Shown piece by piece: positions 25,827 to 34,748 of a stretch of 64,000 bases of DNA. The DNA lies in NCBI GenBank assembly GCA_964536965.1, contig CAZIAL010000004.1:1-64000 (forward strand). Reading direction: 5' to 3'. The position numbers and the translations under genes are program-made. Under the pieces are notes generated by a model, which was not told the DNA's origin, did not search any database, and was given only the letters and a program-made list of their open reading frames with translations. The first letter of the stretch is position 1, and every line of letters begins with the position of its first letter. The DNA is from JACMQW01 sp964536965 (GTDB taxonomy: Bacteria; Bdellovibrionota; UBA1018).

Positions 25827-27347
25827 CTATAGAACCTTTTTGCGTTTGCTCGAAGAAAGAATTCCTAGCATGTCGCGATATTTGGCCACGGTCCGGCGCG
25901 CAATATCGATATTATCTTTCGCTAACAACTCGACGATCTTCTGGTCGGAGAGCGGATTCTTTGGGTCTTCTTTGGAAACCAGCTGACGCAGCTTTTCCTT
26001 TACCGCTTCGCTCGCCAAGGCTTCGGAGCCATCGGACGACTGGATCGAGGAGTTAAAGAAATATTTAAGTTCGAAGATTCCGACCGGAGTGTGGACGTAC
26101 TTATTCGTCGTGACTCGCGAAATCGTGGATTCATGCATGCCAATGTCGTTGGCGACATCCTTCAGGATCATCGGCTTCAGCAGCTGGACGCCTTTGTCGA
26201 AAAAGTCACGTTGTCGGCGGACGATCGCTTCGGTCACTTTATAGATGGTCTTCTGGCGGTTGTGGATCGAACGAATCAGCCATACGGCCGAGCGCAGCTT
26301 TTCCTGCACATAGTCCTTCGTATCCTTGCTGCCTTTCGTCGGATCGGCCTTCGCGTTCTGGAGGACCGATTTATAATAGGGTGAAATCCGAAGTTTCGGC
26401 AGGCCGTCTTCGTTCAGCGAGATGACGTACTCATCCGCGACCTTATAAACGTAGATGTCGGGCGTGATGTAATGCGTGTCCGAGCTCTGGAAGTTTCGGC
26501 CGGGCTTCGGCTCGAACTCCATGATCACCTTCGTCGCTTCGACGATCGCCGGGAGCGGCATTCCGAGGGCTTTCGCGATTCCCTGATAGTTCTTCTTTTC
26601 GAGGTCGCTGAGGTGTTCGCCGATGATTTTTTCGACGAGCTCCTGCCGGGGAGTCAGGAACTTCGCCTGGAGCAGGAGGCACTCGCGTAGGTTGCGGGAG
26701 CCGACGCCGACCGGATCGAAGTTCTGGATCATCTTCAGCACTTCTTCGGCATCTTCGAGTTCGAGGCCGGATTCCCGCGCGATATCCTCGAAAGAGGCGT
26801 TTAAATAGCCGTCGTCGGTCAGGTTGCCGATAATTAGTTGTCCGAACTTAATTTCGTCATCCGCGAGGCTGGCCATGGAGAGCTGCCACATCAGATGTTC
26901 TTCGAGCGTCGACGTTTTCGTCAGCGCGTTTTCGAAGCTCGGAAGATCGTCGAGACTTTCCTTCATCGACGGCGCGGTCATGGACGACGAGTTGTAATCG
27001 TCGATGTAGTTTTCCCAGTTCATGTCGTCCGGGTTTTCGGAATTCGTCGGCGCGAGTTGTTCTTCGGTCGTCTTCGCGGGTTCCGCGTTGAACGCCTCTT
27101 CGTCTCGATTCTGCTGGCCTTCGGCGTCCAGGCCTCCGTCTTCCGTCAGGTTCTCGGTCTCGGCCGAGGACTCGCTGTCCGGGACTTCGCCGAGTTCTTC
27201 GAGAATCGGGTTTTCGACGAGCTCCTGGTTCACGACTTCCATCAGCTCCATGCGATTCAGCTGCAGCAACTTGATCGCCTGCTGGAGTTGCGGCGTCATC
27301 ACGAGTTGCTGGCTCAGTCGTAAGCCCTGTTTGATTTCTAATGCCAT
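25827..27347 (-). CDS. rpoN: RNA polymerase sigma-54 factor
   Basis: This 506-residue protein has region I with the Gln/Leu-rich LRLSQQLVMTPQLQQAIKLLQLNRMEL at residues 10-35. An acidic linker (about 50-130), the core-binding domain and the helix-turn-helix IGMHESTISRVTTNKYVHTP follow. The RpoN box reads ARRTVAKYR near residue 488. It directs RNA polymerase to -24/-12 promoters and needs AAA+ activators. It is flanked by lptB upstream and hpf downstream, the arrangement common in proteobacteria. Confidence 0.97.
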   Translation of the reverse strand: MALEIKQGLRLSQQLVMTPQLQQAIKLLQLNRMELMEVVNQELVENPILEELGEVPDSESSAETENLTEDGGLDAEGQQNRDEEAFNAEPAKTTEEQLAPTNSENPDDMNWENYIDDYNSSSMTAPSMKESLDDLPSFENALTKTSTLEEHLMWQLSMASLADDEIKFGQLIIGNLTDDGYLNASFEDIARESGLELEDAEEVLKMIQNFDPVGVGSRNLRECLLLQAKFLTPRQELVEKIIGEHLSDLEKKNYQGIAKALGMPLPAIVEATKVIMEFEPKPGRNFQSSDTHYITPDIYVYKVADEYVISLNEDGLPKLRISPYYKSVLQNAKADPTKGSKDTKDYVQEKLRSAVWLIRSIHNRQKTIYKVTEAIVRRQRDFFDKGVQLLKPMILKDVANDIGMHESTISRVTTNKYVHTPVGIFELKYFFNSSIQSSDGSEALASEAVKEKLRQLVSKEDPKNPLSDQKIVELLAKDNIDIARRTVAKYRDMLGILSSSKRKKVL

Positions 27348-27404
27348 TGTGTGGAGCGGTCCTTCGTCTGCCCTGGGGGCTTCAAACTTTGTGGTCGAGG
27401 TTCC

Positions 27405-28139
27405 CTAAAACTGGAAGTTTTCTCCCAGATATTTTTCGCGAGCGATGGGGCTCTGCGCTATTTGTTCGGGAGTCCCTTTCTCAATGATTTTACCATCACT
27501 GAGTAAATATCCAATATCACAAATCGCCAACGTTTCTCTGACGTTATGGTCCGTGATCAGGACGCCAATGCCTTGCTTTTTCAGCTTCTGGATCATTTTC
27601 TGAATATCCGCGACCGCGAGCGGATCGATTCCGGCGAATGGTTCGTCGAGGAGAAGAAATTTCGGATCGAGGGCGAGCGCCCGCGCTACTTCGACCCGGC
27701 GTCGTTCGCCGCCGGAGAGCGTGAACGCCTTTTGGCGGGCGATATGTCCGATATTAAATTCGCCGATGAGCGCCTGGAGGCGCTTGTTCCGCTCCGCGGA
27801 GTCGAGATCGAGCGTTTCCAGGACGGCGAGAATATTTTCCTCTACGGTCATCCGGCGGAAAACGCTCGCCTCCTGGGGAAGGTAGGCGACGCCTGCGCGA
27901 GCGCGTTCGTGCATCGGCATGTCGGAAATCTCCGAACCATCGAGGACGACCCGGCCGTCGTCCGCTTTCACGAGACCCACGACCATATAGAACGAGGTCG
28001 TTTTTCCGGCGCCGTTCGGACCGAGCAATCCGACGACCTGGCCGGACTGCACCGAAAAGTCCACGCCGCGAACGATGGGGCGGGCGTCGTACGCTTTTTT
28101 AATGTCGATGGCTTCGAGGTGGTGGATTTTACTTTCCAT
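27405..28139 (-). CDS. lptB: LPS export ABC ATPase LptB
   Basis: This 244-residue ATPase has Walker A LLGPNGAGKTTSFYMVVGL, signature TLSGGERRRVEVARAL, Walker B FLLLDEPFAGIDPLAV and ITDHNVRETL with the switch His. These phrases are specific to LptB. It powers LPS extraction from the inner membrane with LptFG. It lies between lptC/A and rpoN on the same strand. Confidence 0.96.
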   Translation of the reverse strand: MESKIHHLEAIDIKKAYDARPIVRGVDFSVQSGQVVGLLGPNGAGKTTSFYMVVGLVKADDGRVVLDGSEISDMPMHERARAGVAYLPQEASVFRRMTVEENILAVLETLDLDSAERNKRLQALIGEFNIGHIARQKAFTLSGGERRRVEVARALALDPKFLLLDEPFAGIDPLAVADIQKMIQKLKKQGIGVLITDHNVRETLAICDIGYLLSDGKIIEKGTPEQIAQSPIAREKYLGENFQF

Positions 28140-28157
28140 GGTTCGCTTTCAGAAGGG

Positions 28158-29354
28158 CTAGAGATCTCCCGACTCGTCTTCGGGATCTTCTCCCTCGGAA
28201 AACGCGTTCGACTGGTCGACTTCGACGAGATCACTGTCGCGATGGACGATGATGGTCTCGCCCGTAATCGTATCACGGTCTTGGTACACCTGAGGATAAT
28301 CCCGGAGCAGGATCAGGTTGCGCGCGCTGTCGAATTCCGCCACGCCCGCCGTCGCGTAACGCGACTTCGCGAGACGAGTTTTTCGCCGCGGATTCGAGGC
28401 ATAGTCCGCGGAAGCCTGCGGCTTTTCCTCGATTTTCACGTCGTCGAGCGCGCGCACCGTCCGGAGCTTGCGCGGATTCGCATCGATCCGGAATTCCGCC
28501 CGGCGAGAACGGCTCGTCATACCCGGCTGCGAGATCTTCACGAAACGAAGATCTTCCGGACGCGACTCCTGCATCGCGAACAGGATGATGTTCTGTTTGC
28601 GGTCGATGTTCCCGTAATCCGATTCGATCGTGGTGATCTCCGGTTCTTTTCCGGGAACCTCTTTAATCACGTGGACGATGACTTCCGAAAGAAGCTGGAT
28701 ACGGTCGTCGAGTCCGAGATAGCGCATTCCTTTCGCGCGAAAGTCGAATTTCTCGGCCCCCATGCCGCGACCGGTTTTAGGATCGACCGTGCTTCTTCCT
28801 TCGACGGGATAGGCGAGCGGGACGATCACCTCGCGCCGGTTCGTATGGTAGAGCATGTACGGACTGATGGTTTCGAAGCCCGTCGGAAAGGTCGTGTGGA
28901 CGTCGCCGAAGAGCTCGAGATCGCGCGATTCCATGAAGTATTTCGCTTCCTTCGAAGTCACCCGGGTTACGCGTCCTTGGGCATCGTAGATGTCGGCATC
29001 GACGTCGCGAGCGTGCACGATTCCGTCGGCTTGATAAAAGAACGCGCGTTCGGCCTGGAGTCGCCATTGTTTCACTCCCTGTTGGGTGGAAACATGGAGA
29101 AAGCCCTCGACCGTGTATTCGGGTACCCGATCGGCCGGGATCGTCGGAGAAACGAAAGAGTCTTCGTAGACCGGGCGGAGGGTATCGGCACTGATCGCCT
29201 CCGGAGCTCCCTCTTCTTCTAAGCGTTTCGGACTGAAGGCGACGATCTGGAAGAAGATGACCCCGCCCACCCCGAGCGAAAGCCAGAATCGAAAACGCCG
29301 GCCCGCAGCAATTCCTTTTAAGATTAAGCGTTTAGCTCGGATCGAAGTGGACAC
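28158..29354 (-). CDS. Fused LptC-LptA-like LPS transport protein
   Basis: This 398-residue protein starts at GTG 29354. One membrane span at about residues 23-42 is followed by an LptC-type domain (SQ..VKQWRLQAERAFFYQADG, KEAKYFMESRDLELFGDVHTTFPTGFE). A second OstA/LptA-like part follows at about 240-385, with SRRAEFRIDANPRKLRTVRALDDVKI, AEFDSARNLILL and DTITGETIIVHRDSDLVEV. LptC and LptA share a beta-jellyroll fold and pass LPS across the periplasm. Normal LptC is about 190 residues, so this appears to join both. The end is acidic. Confidence 0.8.
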   Translation of the reverse strand: MSTSIRAKRLILKGIAAGRRFRFWLSLGVGGVIFFQIVAFSPKRLEEEGAPEAISADTLRPVYEDSFVSPTIPADRVPEYTVEGFLHVSTQQGVKQWRLQAERAFFYQADGIVHARDVDADIYDAQGRVTRVTSKEAKYFMESRDLELFGDVHTTFPTGFETISPYMLYHTNRREVIVPLAYPVEGRSTVDPKTGRGMGAEKFDFRAKGMRYLGLDDRIQLLSEVIVHVIKEVPGKEPEITTIESDYGNIDRKQNIILFAMQESRPEDLRFVKISQPGMTSRSRRAEFRIDANPRKLRTVRALDDVKIEEKPQASADYASNPRRKTRLAKSRYATAGVAEFDSARNLILLRDYPQVYQDRDTITGETIIVHRDSDLVEVDQSNAFSEGEDPEDESGDL

Positions 29355-29464
29355 CCCTCCAGGATAGACCCCCGCCGGGAAGAGCGTCTATGGGTAAGTA
29401 TGGGGAAGAAAGACGCTTTCCAAGGTTTGCCGCATTCGGTGCGACGTGTTAGCTCTACGGAGCC

Positions 29465-30553
29465 TTGAAAAATCCAAGTCCCGCGTCGCTCGATCTCCCT
29501 CGGTTTGAGTCGCGGAAGCAGAGTCACCTCGAAATTTCACTCGATCCGCGCGTCCAGGCCGCGGAGTCGGCGGGGCTCGACCGAATTCGTCTGGAACACG
29601 ATGCGCTTCCCGAACTGGATTTCGCCGAGATCGACCTCGCGACCCCGTTCCTTAAGGGAGCGACTCGACGTGCACTCGCGACTCCGTTCTTCGTCAGCGG
29701 AATGACCGCGGGCCACGCGTCGGCCGGCAAAGTGAACGCACGGCTCGCCGTCGCCTGCGCGAAGCGCGGGTGGATCTTCGGCGTGGGCTCCCAGCGCCGG
29801 GAACTCGATTCCTCTCGTCCCGTCATCGACTCGTGGTCGGATCTTCCCGCTCTCGCTCCGGGCGTGACCGTGCTCGGGAATCTCGGATTGTCTCAAGCCA
29901 TCCGCTCGACTCCGGAAGAAGTTCGACGTCTCGCCGCCAACGTCGGGGCTTCGGCTTTCTGCATCCATCTGAACGCGCTCCAGGAAGTTCTGCAGCCCGA
30001 AGGCACTCCTCAGTTCGCGGGGGGGCTGCGCACGCTCCGCGCGCTCGCGGGGAAGCTGAAACTTCCTCTCATCGTGAAGGAAACCGGATGCGGATTCTCG
30101 CGCGCGACGCTGACGAAGCTGAAGACGTTACCGCTCGCCGCGATCGACGTCTCCGGACTCGGCGGAACGCACTGGGGCCGCATCGAAGGCGTTCGCGCCG
30201 GAGCGGAAGGCGACCGTACGCGCGAGACCGCCGCGGAAACGTTCCGGGACTGGGGCGTGACAACGGTGGACTCCGTGCGTCTGGCCGCGGAAATTCTCCC
30301 GAAAACCGTTGAAATCTGGGCGTCCGGCGGAGTTCGCAGCGGACTCGACGCCGCGAAGCTGATCGCGCTCGGCGCGACGCGAGTCGGATTCGCCAAGCCC
30401 GCGCTCGAGGCGGCGCTCGCCGGAGAAGACGCGCTCGATCACTGGATGTCGACGATCGAGTTCGAACTCCGTACCGCGCTCTTTTGTACGGGAAAGAAAA
30501 AACCTTCGGAGCTCCGATCGATGCTCCTCCAGAAACGTGGGAAGAAGAAATGA
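29465..30553 (+). CDS. fni: Type 2 isopentenyl-diphosphate delta-isomerase
   Basis: This 362-residue protein starts at TTG 29465 with GGAG very close upstream. Family marks are ESRKQSHLEISL, PFFVSGMTAGHAS, FGVGSQRREL, HLNALQEVLQPEGTPQF and IVKETGCGFS. WASGGVRSGLDAAKLIALGA also fits. It is an FMN- and NADPH-dependent enzyme interconverting IPP and DMAPP. It leads a mevalonate operon; its stop overlaps the HMG-CoA reductase start as ATGA. Confidence 0.95.
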   Translation: MKNPSPASLDLPRFESRKQSHLEISLDPRVQAAESAGLDRIRLEHDALPELDFAEIDLATPFLKGATRRALATPFFVSGMTAGHASAGKVNARLAVACAKRGWIFGVGSQRRELDSSRPVIDSWSDLPALAPGVTVLGNLGLSQAIRSTPEEVRRLAANVGASAFCIHLNALQEVLQPEGTPQFAGGLRTLRALAGKLKLPLIVKETGCGFSRATLTKLKTLPLAAIDVSGLGGTHWGRIEGVRAGAEGDRTRETAAETFRDWGVTTVDSVRLAAEILPKTVEIWASGGVRSGLDAAKLIALGATRVGFAKPALEAALAGEDALDHWMSTIEFELRTALFCTGKKKPSELRSMLLQKRGKKK

Positions 30554-31866
30554 AAGACCCCCGCACCCTGCTTGAAAATTTCCACCGTCTGACCCGCGAG
30601 GAACGACTCGAGCGCGTGGCCGAATTCTGCGGCCTCTCCGACGACGAGGCGAAGATCCTTTCGGGGGAAACGCCTTTCCCGCTCGCCATCGCCGAGCACC
30701 TGATCGAGAACGTCGTCGGCATTTTTCCGATGCCGATCGGCGTAGCGACGAATTTCTGCATCGACGGCCGAGACGTGCTGATCCCGATGGCCGTCGAAGA
30801 GACTTCGATCATCGCCGCGGCCTCCTCGACCGCGAAGTGGGTCCGTCGCGAAGGTTCGATTCGGACTTACGCGAAAGGGAATCTGATCATCGGACAGGTG
30901 CAGCTTCCGAATGTCCGGAACGTCGCGCACGCGAAGCGGGTTCTGACCGAATCCCGCGGCGAACTCCAGTCGCTCGCGAACGCGTGCATTCCGACGCTCG
31001 TCGCGCGTGGAGGCGGGGTTCGCGAGATCGTGATCCGCGAGATCTCCCGGCCCGCGTTCGAAGGCCAGCCCGAAGGAACGATGCTCGTTCTCCATATTCT
31101 GTGCGATCCGCGGGATGCGATGGGCGCGAACCTGATCAACCAGGTCTGCGAAGCGCTGAAGCCGCGTATCGAGCAACTGACCGATGAGCGCGTCGGTCTT
31201 TGCATTCTCTCGAACCTCGTCGACGGTAAACTCGCGGTCGCCGAAGTCGTCATTCGCAACATCGATCCGGTGGTCGGGCAGGGGATCGTCGAGGCCTCGC
31301 TCTTCGCGAAGCTCGATCCTTACCGCGCGACGACCCATAACAAGGGCGTGCTGAACGGAATCGATCCGATCCTGATCGCGACCGGCAACGACTGGAGGGC
31401 GGTCGAGGCCGGAATCCACGCGTTCGCCGCGCGAACCGGAAAATACCAGCCCGTCACCGAATGGAAGATGGAAAACGGAGATCTCGTCGGACGTTTCGAA
31501 GCGCCTCTCGCGGTCGGCATCGTCGGCGGCGTCACCCGGCTCCATCCGACCGCGAAAATCGCGCTGAAAATGCTCGGCATCGCTTCGTCGGAAGATCTCG
31601 GCCGCATCTGCGCGGCCGTCGGCCTCGTCCAGAATCTCGGTGCGCTGAAAGCTCTGTCGACGGTGGGGATCGTAAAGGGACATATGCAGCTCCACGCCGC
31701 GAATCTCGCGATTGCCGCGGGCGCGGGCGTGCACGAAATCGGCGAAGTCCGGGATCGGCTGAACGCGGTTCTCGAAAAGGAAAAGAAGATCAACCTTTCC
31801 CAAGCCATCGCGATCCTCGAAGAGATTCGTCGCGCGAGTCCGGCGGAAGCGAAGGTCTTCCACTAA
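30550..31866 (+). CDS. mvaA: HMG-CoA reductase, class II
   Basis: ATG 30550 overlaps the fni stop and gives 438 residues. Conserved class II segments are ENVVGIFPMPIGVATNF, EETSIIAAASSTAKW with the catalytic Glu, CDPRDAMGANLIN, THNKGVLNGIDP with the catalytic Lys and NLGALKALSTVGIVKGHMQLHA with the catalytic His. It reduces HMG-CoA to mevalonate. It precedes three kinase/decarboxylase genes of the same pathway. Confidence 0.96.
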   Translation: MKDPRTLLENFHRLTREERLERVAEFCGLSDDEAKILSGETPFPLAIAEHLIENVVGIFPMPIGVATNFCIDGRDVLIPMAVEETSIIAAASSTAKWVRREGSIRTYAKGNLIIGQVQLPNVRNVAHAKRVLTESRGELQSLANACIPTLVARGGGVREIVIREISRPAFEGQPEGTMLVLHILCDPRDAMGANLINQVCEALKPRIEQLTDERVGLCILSNLVDGKLAVAEVVIRNIDPVVGQGIVEASLFAKLDPYRATTHNKGVLNGIDPILIATGNDWRAVEAGIHAFAARTGKYQPVTEWKMENGDLVGRFEAPLAVGIVGGVTRLHPTAKIALKMLGIASSEDLGRICAAVGLVQNLGALKALSTVGIVKGHMQLHAANLAIAAGAGVHEIGEVRDRLNAVLEKEKKINLSQAIAILEEIRRASPAEAKVFH

Positions 31867-31868
31867 CC

Positions 31869-32750
31869 GTGCGCGTCTCGATTCCGGGAAAAGTTTTTCT
31901 CATCGGCGAATACGCGGTTCTCGAAGGCGCGCCGGCTTGGGTCGTGGCCGTGCCCCCACGTTTCGAGTGGGAAGGCGCGGGCGAGGACGGGCCGCGACCG
32001 GATTTCCATGCCGAGAGCCCGGCGGGAAGATTTCTGGCGTCCCATCCGGAGATCCGGGGAATTTACCGCGATCCGTGGAATGGACAGGGCGGTTTCGGCG
32101 GTTCGACCGCGGAGTTCGCGCTCGCCGCCTACGCATCGGGGATCCGCGACGTTACCGAGGCGTGGGAATGTTATCGGAGCCTCCTCCGACCGGGCGCGGG
32201 CGACGGCCTGCTTCCGAGCGGCGCCGATCTCGTCGGCCAGTGGCTCGGCGGCGCGATCGAATGGGATCCTCAGACGAAGCGTTCGCGCGATCTCTCCCGG
32301 GAAATTTTCGATCTCCCGATCCTTTTCTTTTCGGCGACGCATCTCCCGGGCCGGAAGACGAAGACGAACGCGCATCTCGCCGCCCTCGGCAGGACCGATC
32401 ACGCTCCGCGTTTCTCGGCGCTGCGTCCGCTGGTGGAGCGGGCTCGCAAGTCGCTGAGCGACGGAAACCTCTCCGAGCTGGGTCGGGCATTTACGGCCTA
32501 TGGCGACGCGCTCGCGGCGCTCCGCTGTGAAGCGGAAACGGTCACGCGGGAGCGCTCGCTGATTTCGCGCATCCCCGGAGTTCTCGGAGTGAAGGGTTGC
32601 GGAGCGCTCCAGACGGATGCCTACGCCGTCGTCGTCGAAACGCTTGCCGACGAGCGTTTACTCGACACGGTCGTCGGCGGGCTCACGCGCGATTTCGGAT
32701 TGAAGCTTCTGGCTTGCGGGATCCCGCGGGCGCGGGGGATTTATGAGTAA
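31869..32750 (+). CDS. Divergent phosphomevalonate kinase-like GHMP protein
   Basis: GTG 31869, two bases after the mvaA stop, gives 293 residues. The start VSIPGKVFLIGEYAVLEG is a clear GHMP opening and resembles phosphomevalonate kinase. GGFGGSTAEFALAAYA stands where the ATP loop GLGSSGSV normally is. SGADLVGQWLGG matches the catalytic region. The third motif is degenerate (VKGCGALQTDAYAVVV instead of a GAGGGD type). By position it supplies the missing kinase step. Its 3' end overlaps mvaD by 8 bases. Confidence 0.75.
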   Translation: MRVSIPGKVFLIGEYAVLEGAPAWVVAVPPRFEWEGAGEDGPRPDFHAESPAGRFLASHPEIRGIYRDPWNGQGGFGGSTAEFALAAYASGIRDVTEAWECYRSLLRPGAGDGLLPSGADLVGQWLGGAIEWDPQTKRSRDLSREIFDLPILFFSATHLPGRKTKTNAHLAALGRTDHAPRFSALRPLVERARKSLSDGNLSELGRAFTAYGDALAALRCEAETVTRERSLISRIPGVLGVKGCGALQTDAYAVVVETLADERLLDTVVGGLTRDFGLKLLACGIPRARGIYE

Positions 32751-33843
32751 GCGCGCGAGATCCCTGGGCGTCCTTGCGCGAGCTCCGTCGAATATCGCGA
32801 TCGTGAAGTACATGGGGAAAGTCGACGCGCGGAAGAACCTGCCCGCGAACCCATCGCTCTCGATGACGCTTTCGAAGCTTTGCACTTTCGTCGAGCTGAC
32901 TTCGCGCGAGAGTCCGGGCCTCCCGACGATTCTCGGAGAAGGGAAACCGGCCGGAGCGACGGGGGATTCGCCGACGCTCGAAACCGCGGGCACGCAGAAA
33001 TTCCTGGCTCACTTCGAACGATGCCGGGACCGCGCGCCGGCGATCCTCGAGGCGGCGGGACTCGAGTTTCGCGACCGAGGACCGGCGATGATCCGCTCGG
33101 CGAATACCTTTCCCCAGGCGGCCGGGATCGCGTCGAGCGCCTCGAGTTTCGCGGCGCTGACCGCGGCGTCGATCGCGTATTTTTCTTCGGATCTGGCGCG
33201 GGCGAAAGCCCTGATCGCCGCCTCGGACGCGGCTTCGGCCCCTTTCCGCGAATCGCTCGCTCAGCTTTCGCGCGAAGGCTCCGGATCCAGCTGCCGTTCG
33301 TTCGGCGGACCCTTCGTTTCCTGGGAAAACGAAACGGTGACGCCCGTCGCATCGAATCTGCCACCGCTCTCCGACCTCGTCGTCGTCGTTTCGGGGGGGA
33401 AAAAAGAAGTGGGTTCAAGCGAAGCGCATCGGCGCGTGCTGACCTCTCCGCACTGGTCCGGCCGGGTCGCGCGCGCCGAGGCTCGTTATCACCTGCTCTT
33501 GCCGGCGATTGTCCGTGGAGATTTCTCCGCGTTCGCGGAGCTAGCGCGGGCGGATAGCGATGATATGCACGATCTCTTCGAAACTTCGGTACCGAGTTTC
33601 GGATACCGGACGGCGGCGACGCGCGAAGTGATCGACTATTTGCCGCAGGTGGGTTCGCCTTACGCCGTGACCCTGGACGCCGGCCCGAACGTCCATGTGA
33701 TCGTTCCCCAGGCGACCGAAAGTTTCTGGAAACAGCGGCTCGTCGCGCGCTTTCCGGAGCACCCGCTCCTGGTCGATCGGCAAGGGGCGGGCGCGGAGAT
33801 CATGCGGATCGAAGGCGACCCGGCATCGGGAGGTTCGGTTTGA
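32743..33843 (+). CDS. mvaD: Diphosphomevalonate decarboxylase
   Basis: This 366-residue protein opens with ARAPSNIAIVKYMGKVDARKNLPANPSLSMTL, the decarboxylase form of the GHMP opening. QAAGIASSASSFAALTAA is the ATP-binding motif, SREGSGSSCRSFGGPFVSW is the active-site region and the late VTLDAGPNVHVI is typical. It makes IPP with ATP hydrolysis and loss of CO2. Its stop overlaps the next start as TTGA. Confidence 0.93.
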   Translation: MSKRARSLGVLARAPSNIAIVKYMGKVDARKNLPANPSLSMTLSKLCTFVELTSRESPGLPTILGEGKPAGATGDSPTLETAGTQKFLAHFERCRDRAPAILEAAGLEFRDRGPAMIRSANTFPQAAGIASSASSFAALTAASIAYFSSDLARAKALIAASDAASAPFRESLAQLSREGSGSSCRSFGGPFVSWENETVTPVASNLPPLSDLVVVVSGGKKEVGSSEAHRRVLTSPHWSGRVARAEARYHLLLPAIVRGDFSAFAELARADSDDMHDLFETSVPSFGYRTAATREVIDYLPQVGSPYAVTLDAGPNVHVIVPQATESFWKQRLVARFPEHPLLVDRQGAGAEIMRIEGDPASGGSV

Positions 33844-34727
33844 AGTGGCAGAATTTTTCGACGGTCGTGCCGGGGAAGTGGGTGCTGGCGGGCGAGCACA
33901 CCGTACTTCGCGGTGGACGTGCGATCGCGCTTCCGCATCCGGAGTTTAAACTCCACCTCGAGTTTCGCGCGGCGGATACGCATCTTTCGGTGGAGCCCGA
34001 TCTCGGACTTCTCGTCGTTCAGGAGCTGCTGAAGCTGGCGAAGGACTGGCTCGCGGCGAGATCGCTCGATGACTGGTCGGCTCCGCGCGGAGCCCTTCGC
34101 ATCACCAGTACGATTCCTTTCGGCGCGGGCCTCGGTTCGTCGGCGGCGCTCTCGGTCGCCGTCGCGCGCTGGGTACTCTCCGCGTATGCGCTGGATCGCA
34201 ATCTCGAGCGCGAGCTCGCGCGCGAACTTGAGAACCGTTTCCACGGCAAAAGTTCGGGGATGGACGTCGCGGTCGTTTCGATCGGCGAGCCGATCCTTTT
34301 TTCGATGCGCGACGGGGCGGTCGGGCTGGGTTTGCGGGAACTGCCGTCGTTCGTCTTTTTCGATACGGGCTTACGCGCCGTGACCAAGGACTGCATCGAA
34401 AAAGTCGAAAACCTTCGGACCCGTGATCCGGTTCGGGCGGACCATCTGGACCAAGGCATGCGGCTCGCCACCGAGGAGATTCTCGAAGGTTTACGCGAAT
34501 ACAACGGGAGCAAGGAACCCGCCGGCGAGCGAGGAAAAGCGCGTGCGCGGATCGCGGCGGGGATGGCGCGGGCGGGGGAAATCTACCGCCACTGGGGGCT
34601 CGTCCCCGAAGAAGTCGAAGGAACGCTGGCGCGACTAAGTGCCGAGGGCGTCGTCTCGCCACGGCTGACCGGGGCCGGCGGTGGGGGCTTTATCGTGGGA
34701 TTGGCTGCTGTTGCGACAGACTCCTGA
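33840..34727 (+). CDS. mvk: Mevalonate kinase
   Basis: TTG 33840 gives 295 residues. VVPGKWVLAGEHTVLRGGRAIALPHP is the GHMP opening, TIPFGAGLGSSAALSVAVARW the ATP loop, FHGKSSGMDVAVVSIGEP the catalytic-Asp region and TGAGGGGFIVGL motif 3. It phosphorylates mevalonate. As the last gene of the operon it completes mevalonate to IPP/DMAPP together with its neighbours; no acetoacetyl-CoA thiolase or HMG-CoA synthase is in view. Confidence 0.93.
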   Translation: MKWQNFSTVVPGKWVLAGEHTVLRGGRAIALPHPEFKLHLEFRAADTHLSVEPDLGLLVVQELLKLAKDWLAARSLDDWSAPRGALRITSTIPFGAGLGSSAALSVAVARWVLSAYALDRNLERELARELENRFHGKSSGMDVAVVSIGEPILFSMRDGAVGLGLRELPSFVFFDTGLRAVTKDCIEKVENLRTRDPVRADHLDQGMRLATEEILEGLREYNGSKEPAGERGKARARIAAGMARAGEIYRHWGLVPEEVEGTLARLSAEGVVSPRLTGAGGGGFIVGLAAVATDS

Positions 34728-34748
34728 CGGCGGCGATCGACTCTCGGG

